The translations under genes and the position numbers were made by a program. A model generated the notes under the pieces. That model saw only the letters and a program-made list of their open reading frames with translations. It did no database searches and had not been told where the DNA came from. Shown here in pieces: positions 29,707-39,503 of a DNA stretch of 64,000 bases. The number at the start of each line of letters is the position of its first letter. Position 1 is the stretch's first letter. Source of the DNA: Platycnemis pennipes (Eukaryota; Arthropoda; Insecta; Odonata; Platycnemididae); assembly GCA_933228895.1 (NCBI GenBank), contig OW121852.1, positions 128,831,544-128,895,543 of the forward strand, read 5' to 3'.

Positions 29707-30323
29707 TATGCTGCCAGTGTATGGGATCCCTACGAAATCGGTCTAAGTAATGAACTTGAACGTGTGCAGCGAAGATCGGCAAGATTTGTAAAGGGACGAT
29801 ACGATAATTATATTAGCGTAACCAGTCTATTAAATGAATTGAAATGGGAATCATTGTCAGATCGCAGGTTGAAATTTAGACTTAATCTCTTCCACAAATT
29901 CCAAGGCAATATTTTCAGTGATGATGTTAAAAATATTTTACGAACCCCAACTTACTATGGCAGACTGGACCATAATCATAAAGTTAGAGAAATTGATTGC
30001 CGAACTGACCGATTCAAAATGTCCTTTTTCCCTCGCACAATAAGAGATACGAACAACGGTAAATATGTCCTATCGGAGAGTAGCAATGAATAGCATTGGT
30101 AGCTGCATGTTGGTATGAGTACTTAAAGCTAACCCTACTAACAAAATGTTTTTGCATGTTTTCTTTGCAATTTCTATCTTTTTTAAATAGTGTAGTTCTG
30201 ACTACTATATTAATACTATTCCTTTTTTATGCATGATATGTAGTGCATGTTTGGTGAGAAATCACCCCCTGCCACACACCCTTGTGGTGGCTTGCAGGGT
30301 ATTATGTAGATGTAGATGTAGAT
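29707..30323 (+). pseudogene. Terminal piece of the split family A copy (ORF2 C-terminus and 3' end)
   Basis: ORF2 codons from AASVWDPYEIG to SSNE are open to 30093, then 3' UTR, module and tail. Followed directly by a minus-strand A fragment. Confidence 0.85.
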
Positions 30324-30941
30324 ATTCATTGCTACTCTCCGATAGGACATATTTACCGTTATTCGTATCTCTTATTGTGCGAGGGAAAAAGGACATTTTG
30401 AATCGGTCAGTTCGGCAATCAATTTCTCTAACTTTATGATTATGGTCCAGTCTGCCATAGTAAGTTGGGGTTCGTAAAATATTTTTAACATCATCACTGA
30501 AAATATTGCCTTGGAATTTGTGGAAGAGATTAAGTCTAAATTTCAACCTGCGATCTGACAATGATTCCCATTTCAATTCATTTAATAGACTGGTTACGCT
30601 AATATAATTATCGTATCGTCCCTTTACAAATCTTGCCGATCTTCGCTGCACACGTTCAAGTTCATTACTTTGACCGATTTCGTAGGGATCCCATACACTG
30701 GCAGCATATTCCAAATGAGGTCTAACAAGGGAAAAGTAGCTGATTTCTCGTACATGATCGTCACATTTACCCAATACTCTTTTAATGAAACCCAGTTTGC
30801 GATTCGCTTGACCAATTATTTCACGAATGTGTTTACCCCAGGAAAGATCATTTGTCAGTCTTATTCCAAGATATTTAATGGATTCCACGTTTGTTAATTC
30901 ATTATTACTTATTTTGTAAGTGGTAGGAGGAGCGCTATTCT
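30324..30941 (-). pseudogene. LINE family A C-terminal fragment, inverted
   Basis: Minus-strand ORF2 from roughly NSSPP..YKISNNELTNVESIKYLG to the SSNE end, stopping exactly at ATTCATTGC, so the 3' UTR and tail are absent. It is bounded on both sides by plus-strand A sequence covering the same coding region, a palindromic arrangement. Confidence 0.85.
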
Positions 30942-30946
30942 AATGC

Positions 30947-31500
30947 AGTGTGCAGCGAAGATCGGCAAGATTTGTAAAGGGACGATACAATAATTATATT
31001 AGCGTAACCAGGCTATTAAATGAATTGAAATGGGAATCATTGTCAGATCACAGGTTGAAATTTAGACTTAATCTGTTCCACAAATTCCAAGGCAATATTT
31101 TCAGTGATGATGTTAAAAATATTTTACGAACCCCAACTTACTATGGCAGACTGGACCATAATCATAAAGTTAGAGAAATTGATTGCCGAACTGACCGATT
31201 CAAAATGTCCTTTTTCCCTCGCACAATAAGAGATACGAATAACGGTAAATATGTCCTATCGGAGAGTAGCAATGAATAGCATTGGTAGCTGCATGTTGGT
31301 ATGAGTACTTAAAGCTAACCCTACTAACAGAATGTTTTTGCATGTTTGCTTTGCAATTTCTATCTTTTTTAAATAGTGTAGTTCTGACTACCATATTAAT
31401 ACTATTCCTTTTTTATGCATGATATGTAGTGCATGTTTGGTGAGCAATCACCCCCTGCTACACACCCTTGTGGTGGCTTGCAGGGTATTATGTAGATGTA
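30947..31500 (+). mobile_element. LINE family A C-terminus and 3' end
   Basis: Open from VQRRSARFVKGRY to SSNE (to 31279), then 3' UTR, module and a single GTAGATG. It starts at the same GTGTGCAGCGAAG point as the right side of the duplication at 29761, so it may be a duplicate of 29761-30323 created together with the inverted piece between them. Confidence 0.85.
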
Positions 31501-32206
31501 TTAAGTTGGGGTCCGCAAAATATTTTTAACATCAGCACTGAAAATATGACCTTGGAATTTGTTTAAGAGATTAAGTCTAAATTTCAACCTGCGATCTGGC
31601 AACGATTCCCCATTTAATTCATTTAATAGACTGGTTTCGCAAGTAAGGTTATGATACCGTCCCTTTACAAATCTTGCCGATCTTTGCTGCACACGTTCAA
31701 GTTCGTTATTTAGACCGATTTCGTAGGGATCCCATACACTGGCAGCATATTCCAAATGAGGTCTTACATCTTGCTCTTGAAATGTGATAACGCTTTCCGA
31801 CATGATTTCCTTGCTAATGCTCTCGATTTTTTTATAGTTTTGATCTAACTCATTTTTTTCCTCTACGGATAGACCCCGTCCTGCATTTTTCATCCTGGCG
31901 TGGCATACCCTTTGTCGCTTTAGTGATTTCCTAACCTCCGCGTTATACCACCTTGGCTCTGTATTATCACTAATGAATTTACTAGGTATGTATTTATTAA
32001 CTTCTTTACGGGTGACCTCAAGACATTTTCTCCAAGAATCTTCTGTATCTAATCCTTTGCTTTGTTCGCTAAATACATTAAACGATTCCCTTAATTCCTC
32101 TTTCATACCGTCGTAATTAGCCTTGCCAAATAAGTATACCCTCCTCCTTGGTTTATAATTTCTTACAATGCCTACAATAAATTTCGCATGCTCTTTTTAT
32201 GGTCAT
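31501..32206 (-). pseudogene. Chimeric LINE fragment: family B linker fused in frame to family A C-terminus
   Basis: One open minus-strand frame (31501-32106). The first ~115 codons are B-specific (MKEELRESFNVFSEQSKG, RWYNAEVRKSLKRQRVCHA, FQEQDV); the rest is A-specific (RPHLEYAASVWDPYEIG ... NILRTPT). The switch is at ~31762-31766, where CCTAACATCTTGC of B and GAGGTCTAACAAG of A share a few bases. The whole RT domain is missing between them, and both ends are truncated. B-like sequence continues, decayed, to about 32206. Confidence 0.8.
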
Positions 32207-32487
32207 TGGTCGGCCGTTAGCCGACTCTAACGGTCATACTTTGGAATATGAGTAACTTTTCTCTACTGGATCCTATAGAGTACTTTACTATTAGTATGTA
32301 TTTGTAATTTTTTAATTATACTTTGTGACGGATAAGATTGGTATTTGGGCTCAATTTCTTGTCCGCGACTCTGTTTCAACTGTGAGTATCCTGGTCCCCG
32401 GCCCTGACCGTCAAACTTTGGAATATGAGTATTTTTACTTCACTCGAACATGCACAGTACTTTACTATTAAAGTTCCTAATATTTTA
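32207..32487. repeat. Non-coding, short diverged direct repeat
   Basis: TTTGGAATATGAGTA ... AGTACTTTACTATTA occurs at ~32240-32294 and again at ~32414-32471. No gene seen. Confidence 0.5.
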
Positions 32488-32561
32488 TCACATGCTTGGT
32501 GGTCTTCACCCCCTGCCCTACACATCTCGGTGGCTTGCAGTGTATCGTGCAGATGTAGATC
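32488..32561 (+). mobile_element. B-type 3' module insertion (74 bp)
   Basis: Only CATGCTTGGTGGTCTTCACC, CCCTGCCCTACACATCTCGGTGGCTTGCAG and CAGATGTAGAT remain: hairpins plus tail, slightly decayed. Confidence 0.65.
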
Positions 32562-32565
32562 TATT

Positions 32566-32750
32566 GATGTTTGACCGCATGATATTAATAAACATCTTCC
32601 AAGAACCCTCCGTACATAATATTCCCAGGGTAGCGTAACAGGTCCGATAAGGAATCTATAAAATAAATTTTAATGTTCCTAAGTCTACATTTAAAAAATG
32701 TACATCTAGCTTTTTTGTTTTAAATTCTTTTATGAGGTTATAACTACGTT
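32566..32750 (-). pseudogene. Decayed LINE A linker fragment with a family B patch
   Basis: Matches the A endonuclease-RT linker (minus strand, around GCATGATATTAATAAACATC and CCGATAAGGAATC). In the middle, 32622-32645 instead reads TTCCCAGGGTAGCGTAACAGGTCC, which is the plus-strand family B RT motif B sequence. 32751-33240 contains no gene. Confidence 0.5.
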
Positions 32751-33240
32751 ATACCGTGCACGACATTGAGACGGTGTGAGGCACGGCGATTTTTGGGCAA
32801 CACCAAACACATTACAAGTTAAAACTAACTTTTTCAGGAGTAACTTTGTGGACGTCCAAAATATTCACAAGGAATTACTAAGTTTCCTTGGGGGTATTCC
32901 AAGTAGTCGTGGGGAACAATAAATGTGGTGCTAATTGTTGCATTGATGATCGTAATGATAAAACTAAAGCCTCTTTGGTTATGTTCGTTGTATATGATTC
33001 AAAGTATTTCTCAACTCCGTCTTAATAGCCCATCACCTAAAATATTCAACAAAAATTGACCCCAATCCTCAAATGGTTTTCATGTGATAAACGGAGTATG
33101 AAAAATATACAATATTTTGATTTAAATTAAGAATATATGTTCGTTATTATTCCCCCACGTAGATGCCAACAATTTTTGGTCCTTCCTTTCTGGGGGAGGG
33201 TTAGGGGGGCGGCGGGAAAGAGACGTTACCCGGGTCGGGG

Positions 33241-33433
33241 TCACGGCAACTCCCTCTCGACCAATGGGAGAGAGGGGCACTCGTGAATGGCTAATGAAGC
33301 TACCCAGTCTATTGCAACTGTGGCCGAAAGGGGGGTGAGGTGCAAGGGACACGTGTTCGCTGATTGGTGCCACGTATCCAGCCGCCGAAATTCGAACGTA
33401 TATAAACGCGTCCGTCGCCAACAGTGGCAATTG
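33241..33433 (+). promoter_or_regulatory. TATA promoter of the small three-exon gene
   Basis: TATATAAA at 33399-33406 implies transcription start about 25-32 nt downstream, giving a ~55-nt 5' UTR before the ATG at 33487. Upstream are an E-box CACGTG at 33350-33355 within a near-palindrome (GGACACGTGTTC), an inverted CCAAT (GATTGG at 33362) and CCAAT at ~33261. The region is clearly GC-richer than its surroundings. A TATA core promoter fits a sharply regulated gene. Confidence 0.7.
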
Positions 33434-33486
33434 GAACGGATTTTCCGAGTGAGTTCTAGTTCTAGTGGAGAGAGACAAAATCGACG

Positions 33487-34787
33487 ATGGAAAGCCAACT
33501 GGTCAACTCCATGCTCACGTCCGTCTGCGTGGACTTCTCGCTGCCCGAGTGTCCGTCGCTGCAGTCTCCCAGTGCACTCAGCGACGTCTCCACCAGCAGC
33601 GGATACTCGTCGTCTTCGGAGGAAAGCGAAGGCGCACGATGCTCGTCGGTGAGTACTCTCCAAGTCATCTCGTTACATATATTCCCATGCGCATTCATTG
33701 TAATTCAGTATTCTACCCATACTGCACTTTGCCACATCCTGAGTTGACTCATTTCAACTCGGATTAACGAAAGGTCTTGCGACAGTGTAACTGACGCCAT
33801 TTTAGTAGTGGCGATGACAATCATTCCCGAAACCAGGTGGAGTATATCCACGCAGAGAGTTAATTGGTGAAATAAACTTAAATATTCTAAATTTATTTTC
33901 ATAATGGTGAGATAATGATGAATAAACATTAGTATTATTACAAGTATTGTTCAAATGAATTGTAATTATCTCATTCGCCAAAGTAAGCTCTCATCCTTGG
34001 GGAATGTAAAATCGCTATTCTATATACTCCCATATGCTTTCATTGAAATTCAGTATACTTACTACATCATTGTCTAATAATAATATTTTTAATATTATTC
34101 AACTAAATTCTAACATTCTCATACGCTTAAATAGCTCTCTTCCCCTGGGGAATTAAATTCTCTCACATTCAATATCGCTACCGATAAATAGTCAATAATG
34201 TCAAATTACAAATCGCTACAGATGAATAGTTATCGATCAATTGATTGACCATTCAAAATTTCAAAATTCCTAACAGCCATCAGCTTGTCTCACTAGTACC
34301 ATGTTCATAGCACGCTTTTTAATTGTGCACTTGCTATTTAAGGATTTTATAACCAGACACGAGATTCACATTGTGTCACCTAGTCCGTTCGATTCTTCAC
34401 TAGTCGCCTTGCTCACCATTCCGTTGTCGGTTGCAGGCCTCGTCCTTCGGCAGGGACATTCTGGACCTGTACTCCAACCTGACGAGGAAGCAGTTGTGGC
34501 CCTACAAGGCCACGGTCTTGCGCCATCGAGATCCCAATATGTTCCTCACCAATCGATCCGTGTACCACCGCTGCGAGGGACACATGGTGGAAATCTCGGG
34601 AGTGGTACGTACCGTGGTTTCGATGTGTTGCGCCTCCAAATGCAATGTGCCAAGGGCCTCTGGTGTTCTGATACGAATTCTAATGAGTCATTTCCGTTGT
34701 AAGATATTATGTTCACTTATAACGATGCCTTGTTGTTGACAGGAGAACTGCAGGTGCTGTGGGTTCCCGGTGCCTGTCATCCTGTGA
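33487..34787 (+). CDS. Unrecognised small three-exon gene, 124 aa
   Basis: Exons are 33487-33648 (54 codons, donor GTGAGT), 34437-34604 (56 codons, acceptor TTGCAG, donor GTACGT) and 34743-34787 (14 codons plus TGA, acceptor TTGACAG). All introns are phase 0. Exon 1 encodes a Ser/Glu-rich, probably disordered N-terminus (SALSDVSTSSGYSSSSEESE). Exon 2 encodes a compact basic segment (FGRDILDLYSNLTRKQLW, HRDPNMFLTNRSVYHRCEG). Exon 3 ends Cys-rich (ENCRCCGFPVPVIL). There is no signal peptide or membrane helix. I do not recognise the family. Support for it being real: TATA promoter, clean splice sites, poly(A) signal, and a second copy whose exons 2 and 3 keep length and frame. Confidence 0.75.
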
Positions 34788-35136
34788 GCGCCGTTCCCTT
34801 GGGATCGACCCCTCCGTTGTTCCAGTGACAAGCAGCACGTCCATCGTGTTGTAGACGATTGATTGAATGATTCAGTGCCCCTTGTGATCCAGTGTTTCTT
34901 ATGTTAACTTATTCGTGAATGTTTCTTGAATAAATGCTTTTTATGCTCTATGACTGCATTTCTCATTATCGTTTTGGACCCTGCCTGCAAATGGCGAGGC
35001 TTCAAGGCCGTGGTCAACCTCGAATGGGCCGAAATAGCGTATAGTATGTACATGTATCATGCTTATACGCAACTGCATCAGTGTGCAGTCATCCCAGTGG
35101 TTTTAGTCGCCACACTGAGATTACTTGCTAGTATTT
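34390..35136 (+). repeat. Segment shared with the inverted duplicate at 3241-3980
   Basis: Homology on opposite strands runs from intron 1 (TAGTCCGTTCGATTCTTCACTAGTCGCC) through exons 2-3, the 3' UTR and flank to CGCCACACTGAGATTACTTGC at ~35112-35132. Coding parts are closest; the flank at 34960-35095 is much more diverged. A non-retroposed segmental duplication, separated by about 31 kb of LINEs. Confidence 0.8.
34929..34934 (+). terminator. Poly(A) signal AATAAA
   Basis: AATAAA 142 nt after the stop codon, with the same signal conserved in the duplicate copy on the minus strand near 3450. Marks the likely 3' end of the small gene. Confidence 0.7.
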
Positions 35137-35210
35137 TGGTGACATCTATGAGCACGCAGGTTTTCTTTGTATGTTCATCGCAACGGCTTAGTTCTATAAT
35201 ATTAGAAGGC

Positions 35211-35440
35211 ATTGCAGGCCTTTTTAAGGCCAGATGGTGGCGGACGGTGGTAGTAGCGAGTTGGTCAGGTCAGTTGTAGTAGGGTAAAGAACTTCTCGTT
35301 TTCTAGTTCAGTCATGACCACAGCTCTCCTTTGTAGCCTTATTGATAGTCGTGGTGAAAATATTTGCGGAGTAGTAATTAAACGCCTAAGTCTTAAATGT
35401 TCGATACCTGAATTCCACCACCTTTTTCGTATTACAGTAA
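35211..35440 (+). pseudogene. Decayed LINE A: ORF1-ORF2 junction and start of endonuclease
   Basis: ATTGCAGGCCTTTTTAAGG matches the ORF1 end/ORF2 start of the complete A element. CTTCTCGTT...AGCTCTCC and GGTGAAAATATTTGCGGAGTAGTAATTAA match up to the VVNCRSLK region. Frames are broken. The only other copy in the window that covers the ORF1-ORF2 boundary. Confidence 0.65.
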
Positions 35441-35915
35441 TATCGTACACGATTTTTCAGCCTACGCAGAAAAAAGTACTGAAGCTGATGCGGCATTTTT
35501 ATATTTGAAGAGGCATTCGATGAAGTTCGTCACAATAAATGAATCTCGAAATTGGAGACTTTGTTTACATAAAAAAATTAGACCTGGTATCTTTAATGAA
35601 CATGTTAGACATATATTAAAAACACCATTGCTTTTAACACCAGTATTCTGCTAGATTCGATCAGCAATATAAGATTAAAGAGATTAATACTGATGGGATG
35701 GGTAGGGGAAATACTGTAGAGTTGTGCACGATACACGCCTTAACAATCCATCCCTTTATTTCTAATTATATACTAAGCATCGAGGTACATGAGACCCTAT
35801 TATGGCGGTTGTTTTTCATTTAGTAGCTTGTTTGCATGTTAATAGTGCATATTTAGTGATCTTCACACACTGCCACACACCCTCGCAGTGGCTTGCAGGG
35901 CATCGCGTTATGTAC
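35441..35915 (+). pseudogene. Decayed LINE B pieces (RT motif A; 3' end)
   Basis: 35446-35560 matches B around DILVHGESSTEVDAIFLDFKKAFD. After a gap, 35590-35915 matches DVRHILKTPAYYARF, the 3' UTR and a worn module (CACACACTGCCACACACCCTCGCAGTGGCTTGCAGGG). Many indels. Confidence 0.65.
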
Positions 35916-35919
35916 AAGA

Positions 35920-36594
35920 TGTCATGTACGAGAAATCAGCTACTTTTCCCTTGTTAGACCTCATTTGGAATACGCTGCCAGTGTATGGGATCCCTAAGAA
36001 ATCGGTCTAAGTAATGAACTAAACGTGTGCAGCGAAGGTCGGCAAGATTAGTGACATAAGATATGAAAAAAGGGACGATACGATAATTATATTAGCGTAA
36101 CCAGTATATTAAATGAATTGATAAGGGTATCATTGTCAGATCGCAGGTTGAAATTAGGACTTAATCACTTAAACAAATTCCAAGACCATATTTTCAGTGA
36201 TGATGTTAAAAATATTTTACGAACCCCAACTTACTGTGGCAGACTGGACCAAAATCATAAAATTAATGAAATTGATTGCCGAACTGACCGATTCAAAATG
36301 TCCTTTTTCCCTCGTACAATTAGAAATACGAATAACGGTAAATATGTCCTATCGGAGAGTAGCAATGAACAGCATTGTTAGCTGCATGTTGGTATGAGTA
36401 CTTAAAGCTTTCCCTACTAACAGAATGTTTTTGCATGTTTGCTTTGCATTTTCTATCTTTTTTAAATAGTGGAGTTCTGACTACTATATTAATACTATTC
36501 CTTTTTTTATGCATGATATGTAGTGCATGTTTGGTGAGAAGTCACACCCTGCCACACACCCTTGTGGTGGCTTGCAGGGTATTATGTAGATGTA
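35920..36594 (+). mobile_element. LINE family A C-terminus and 3' end, mutated
   Basis: From CATGTACGAGAAATCAGC through LEYAASVWDP (with indels near 36000-36080) to SSNE, 3' UTR, module and GTAGATGTA. A 12-nt insertion near 36056 and other changes break the frame; 36118-36381 is the only open part. Confidence 0.8.
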
Positions 36595-36683
36595 CAGTAG
36601 ATGTGAACAAAATACTACCTCCCGTAATGTAATCGTTTCCTACGTAAAAATCCCGTTAAGGTTCTAGTTGGTTAAAATGAATG

Positions 36684-39387
36684 AGTGTTTTACAGTATAC
36701 AGAAAGGATAGAGTAAGCAGAAACGGAAGAGGAGTTTTCATAGCTGTGAAAGACCCGTATGTCAGTAGAAGAGAACTTATTTCAGAGCGAAATGTAGAAA
36801 GTATTTGGTGTTCCGTTAAAAGTAAAAGTAGTAACGCAAAACAGATATATGTAGGTGCATATTACAGGCCACCGGACGCAGACGTCAATTCTATAATAGA
36901 GCTAAAGTCAGAGATACGCACATTACTTTCTGGGAAGAATGATAGAGGAATAATAGTAGGCGGAGATTTCAATCTCCCCTCGATAGACTGGAATACGTGT
37001 AGTTTCATAACAGGAGGTAAGGATAAGGAACATTGCGAATCACTGTTGAACACCTTTACGTCACATTCTTTACAACAGCTAGTAACAGAGCCGACCAGGG
37101 GAAACAACATTCTAGACTTATTAGCAACAAATATACCCGAGCGAGTTCTAAATACAGTTACAGACACAGGAATTAGTGACCATAAAATAGTGCATGCGAA
37201 ATTTATTGTAGGCGTTGAAAGACATTATAAACCAAGGAGGAGGGTGTACTTATTTGGCAAGGCAAATTACGACGGTATGAAAGAGGAATTAAGGGAAGCG
37301 TTTAATGTATTCAGCGAAGAAAGCAAAGGATTAAATACAGAGGATTCGTGGAGAGAATTTCTTGAGGTCACCCGTAACGCAGTAAATAAATACATATCAA
37401 GTAAATATATTAGTGATTATACAGAGCCAAGGTGGTATAACGCGGAGGTTAGGAAATCACTAAAGCGACAAAGGGTATGCAACGCTAAGATGAAAAATGC
37501 CAGACGGGGTCTATCGGTAGAGGAAAAAAATGAGCTAGTTCAAAACTATAAAAAATCGAGAGCATTAGCAAGGAAATCATGTCGGCAAGCGTTATCACAT
37601 TTCAAGAGCAAGATGTTAGGAGAATATTTAGATAGCAATCCTAAAGCGTTTTGGTCATATGTGAGAGAGCTTCAGGGAAATAAGTCCACAGTGCACACAC
37701 TTAAAAATGATAAAGGAATCAGAGTCACCAGCAGTGTAGAAAAAGCCAACACTTTAAACACCTTCTTCCAAAGTGTATTCAACTCATCGTCACAAAACGC
37801 AGTGGAACCACCGCCGAACACTTTCAGTGAGCAAATGCCCGAAATAAACATTTCATGTCGCGGAATAGAGCAGCAGTTAAAAAGCATAAGTAAAAACAAA
37901 GCACCAGGTCCCGATCAAATTCCTTCCAGAGTTTATAAAACATTAGCTTCTGAAATAGCCCCCTATCTAGAAATAATATTCAATAAAACACTAAAGAACC
38001 ACACAGTACCCAAGGATTGGAAAGTAGCTAACATTACACCTATATTTAAAAGCGGTGATAGGGAAGAACCTAGTAACTACAGACCCATTTCACTCACGTC
38101 AATCTCTTGTAAGATATTTGAGCACATAGTAGTCAGTTCGATCATGGGGCATTTGGATAGTCAGGGATTACTCATAAACAGACAGCATGGGTTCCGGAAA
38201 GGTAGATCTTGCGAGACACAATTAGCTTTATTCGTACACGATATTTTAGTCCACGGCGAAAGCAGTACTGAAGTTGATGCGATATTTTTAGATTTTAAAA
38301 AGGCTTTCGATAAAGTTCCTCATGACAAATTAATCTTGAAGTTAGAGAGTTTTGGTATAAATAAAGACGTTGTATGTTGGGTAAAAGAATTCTTAAGTGG
38401 GCGAGAGCAGAGGGTTGTCATAGATGGTATCATGTCGGACACAATCGAAGTCACATCGGGAGTTCCCCAGGGTAGCGTAGTAGGTCCGCTTCTATTTCTT
38501 TTATACATAAACGATTTGGGTAGCGTAGTTAGTAGTAACCTTAGACTTTTTGCAGACGATGCGGTGGTGTACAGGGGTGTATCAAACAAAGAGGACACGA
38601 AATCACTTAGCAAGGATTTAGATGCAATTCAAGAGTGGTGCGACAAATGGCAGTTAGAACTCAACCTTAAAAAGTGTGTAGCTATCAATTTTTGGAGGAG
38701 GAATAATTCGATAGAGCGATCCTATAGAATTAATAACACGAAGATCGAAAACGTTGAAACCGTAAGATATTTAGGTGTAACAATCACTAAAGATTTATCG
38801 TGGGGAAGACACATAAGGGAAATATGCGGCCGAGCGAAGAGAAAGCTAGGATTTATAAAAAGAGTACTTGGGAAATGTGATGAGAAGACAAAAGAGCGAT
38901 GCTACTTTTCACTAGTTAGGCCCCACCTTGAGTATGCAGCCAGTGTATGGGATCCTAATGAATTAGGTTTGATGAGAGAACTAGATAGTGTGCAGCGTAG
39001 AGCAGCTTGGTTCGTCAAAAGGAGTTACGATAGGTTGAGTAGTGTATCAGAATTAATACAAGAATTAGGGTGGGAATCATTATTAGAGCGTAGATTGAAG
39101 TTCAGATTTAATCTATTGCAGAAATTTCAATCGGATAGCTTTACTGAAGATGTTAGGCACATATTGAAAAACCAGCGTATTATGCTAGATTCGACCAGAT
39201 AAATAAGATTAGAGAGATAGATTGTCGTACAGATAGATTCAAAATGGCATTTTTCCCCCGTACTATAAGAGAACAGAATAGGCAGCATAGGAAAGGGATA
39301 GGTAGGGGAAATATTTTAGAGTATTCTGTAGTGCATGATGCATGTATTAACCCCTCAAATACTATACATACTAACAATCTAGTTGCA
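36684..39387 (+). pseudogene. Family B ORF2, missing its start and frameshifted near the end
   Basis: Open for ~844 codons with GGDFNLPSIDW, GISDHKIVH, APGPDQIPSR, FLDFKKAFDKVP, GVPQGSVVGPLLF, LFADDAVVY and LEYAASVWDPNELG. At ~39167 two bases are missing (TTGAAAAACCAGCG for TTGAAAACACCAGCG-type sequence), which cuts off the last ~65 codons; these can be read in another frame to 39387. The N-terminal ~105 residues, including the catalytic Asn and Glu of the endonuclease, are absent. Confidence 0.85.
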
Positions 39388-39503
39388 TGAGACCCTTTAG
39401 TTGCTTGCTTGCATGCTAGTAGTGAATGCTTGGTGACCTTCACCCCCTGCCACACACCCTCGTGGTGGCTTGCAGGGTATCGTGTAGATGTAGATAGATG
39501 TAG
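36684..39503 (+). mobile_element. LINE family B, 5'-truncated, nearly intact ORF2
   Basis: Starts inside the endonuclease (CFTVYRKDRVSRNG) and runs through linker, RT, C-terminus, 3' UTR, module and tail. Sequence is close to the 19251-23103 copy. Confidence 0.9.

Larger units (their letters stand above)
19207..30323 (+). mobile_element. Old family A copy split into four pieces by three later insertions
   Basis: The pieces are 19207-19250, 23104-23288, 29314-29474 and 29707-30323. Joined, they run collinearly from WCDTWQLE through the YLG block and LEYAxSVWDP to SSNE, 3' UTR, module and tail. The interruptions are a B element (TAGAAT duplication), a complete A element on the minus strand (GCGAAT duplication), and a 232-bp A 3' end on the minus strand with a 55-62 bp duplication. 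This gives a relative chronology: all three are younger than the host copy. Confidence 0.85.

Noticed and set aside
33241..33698. Several overlapping ORFs on both strands around the small gene's promoter and exon 1
   Set aside because: GC-rich promoter and exon produce long spurious frames; only the frame starting at 33487 fits splice sites and the downstream exons.
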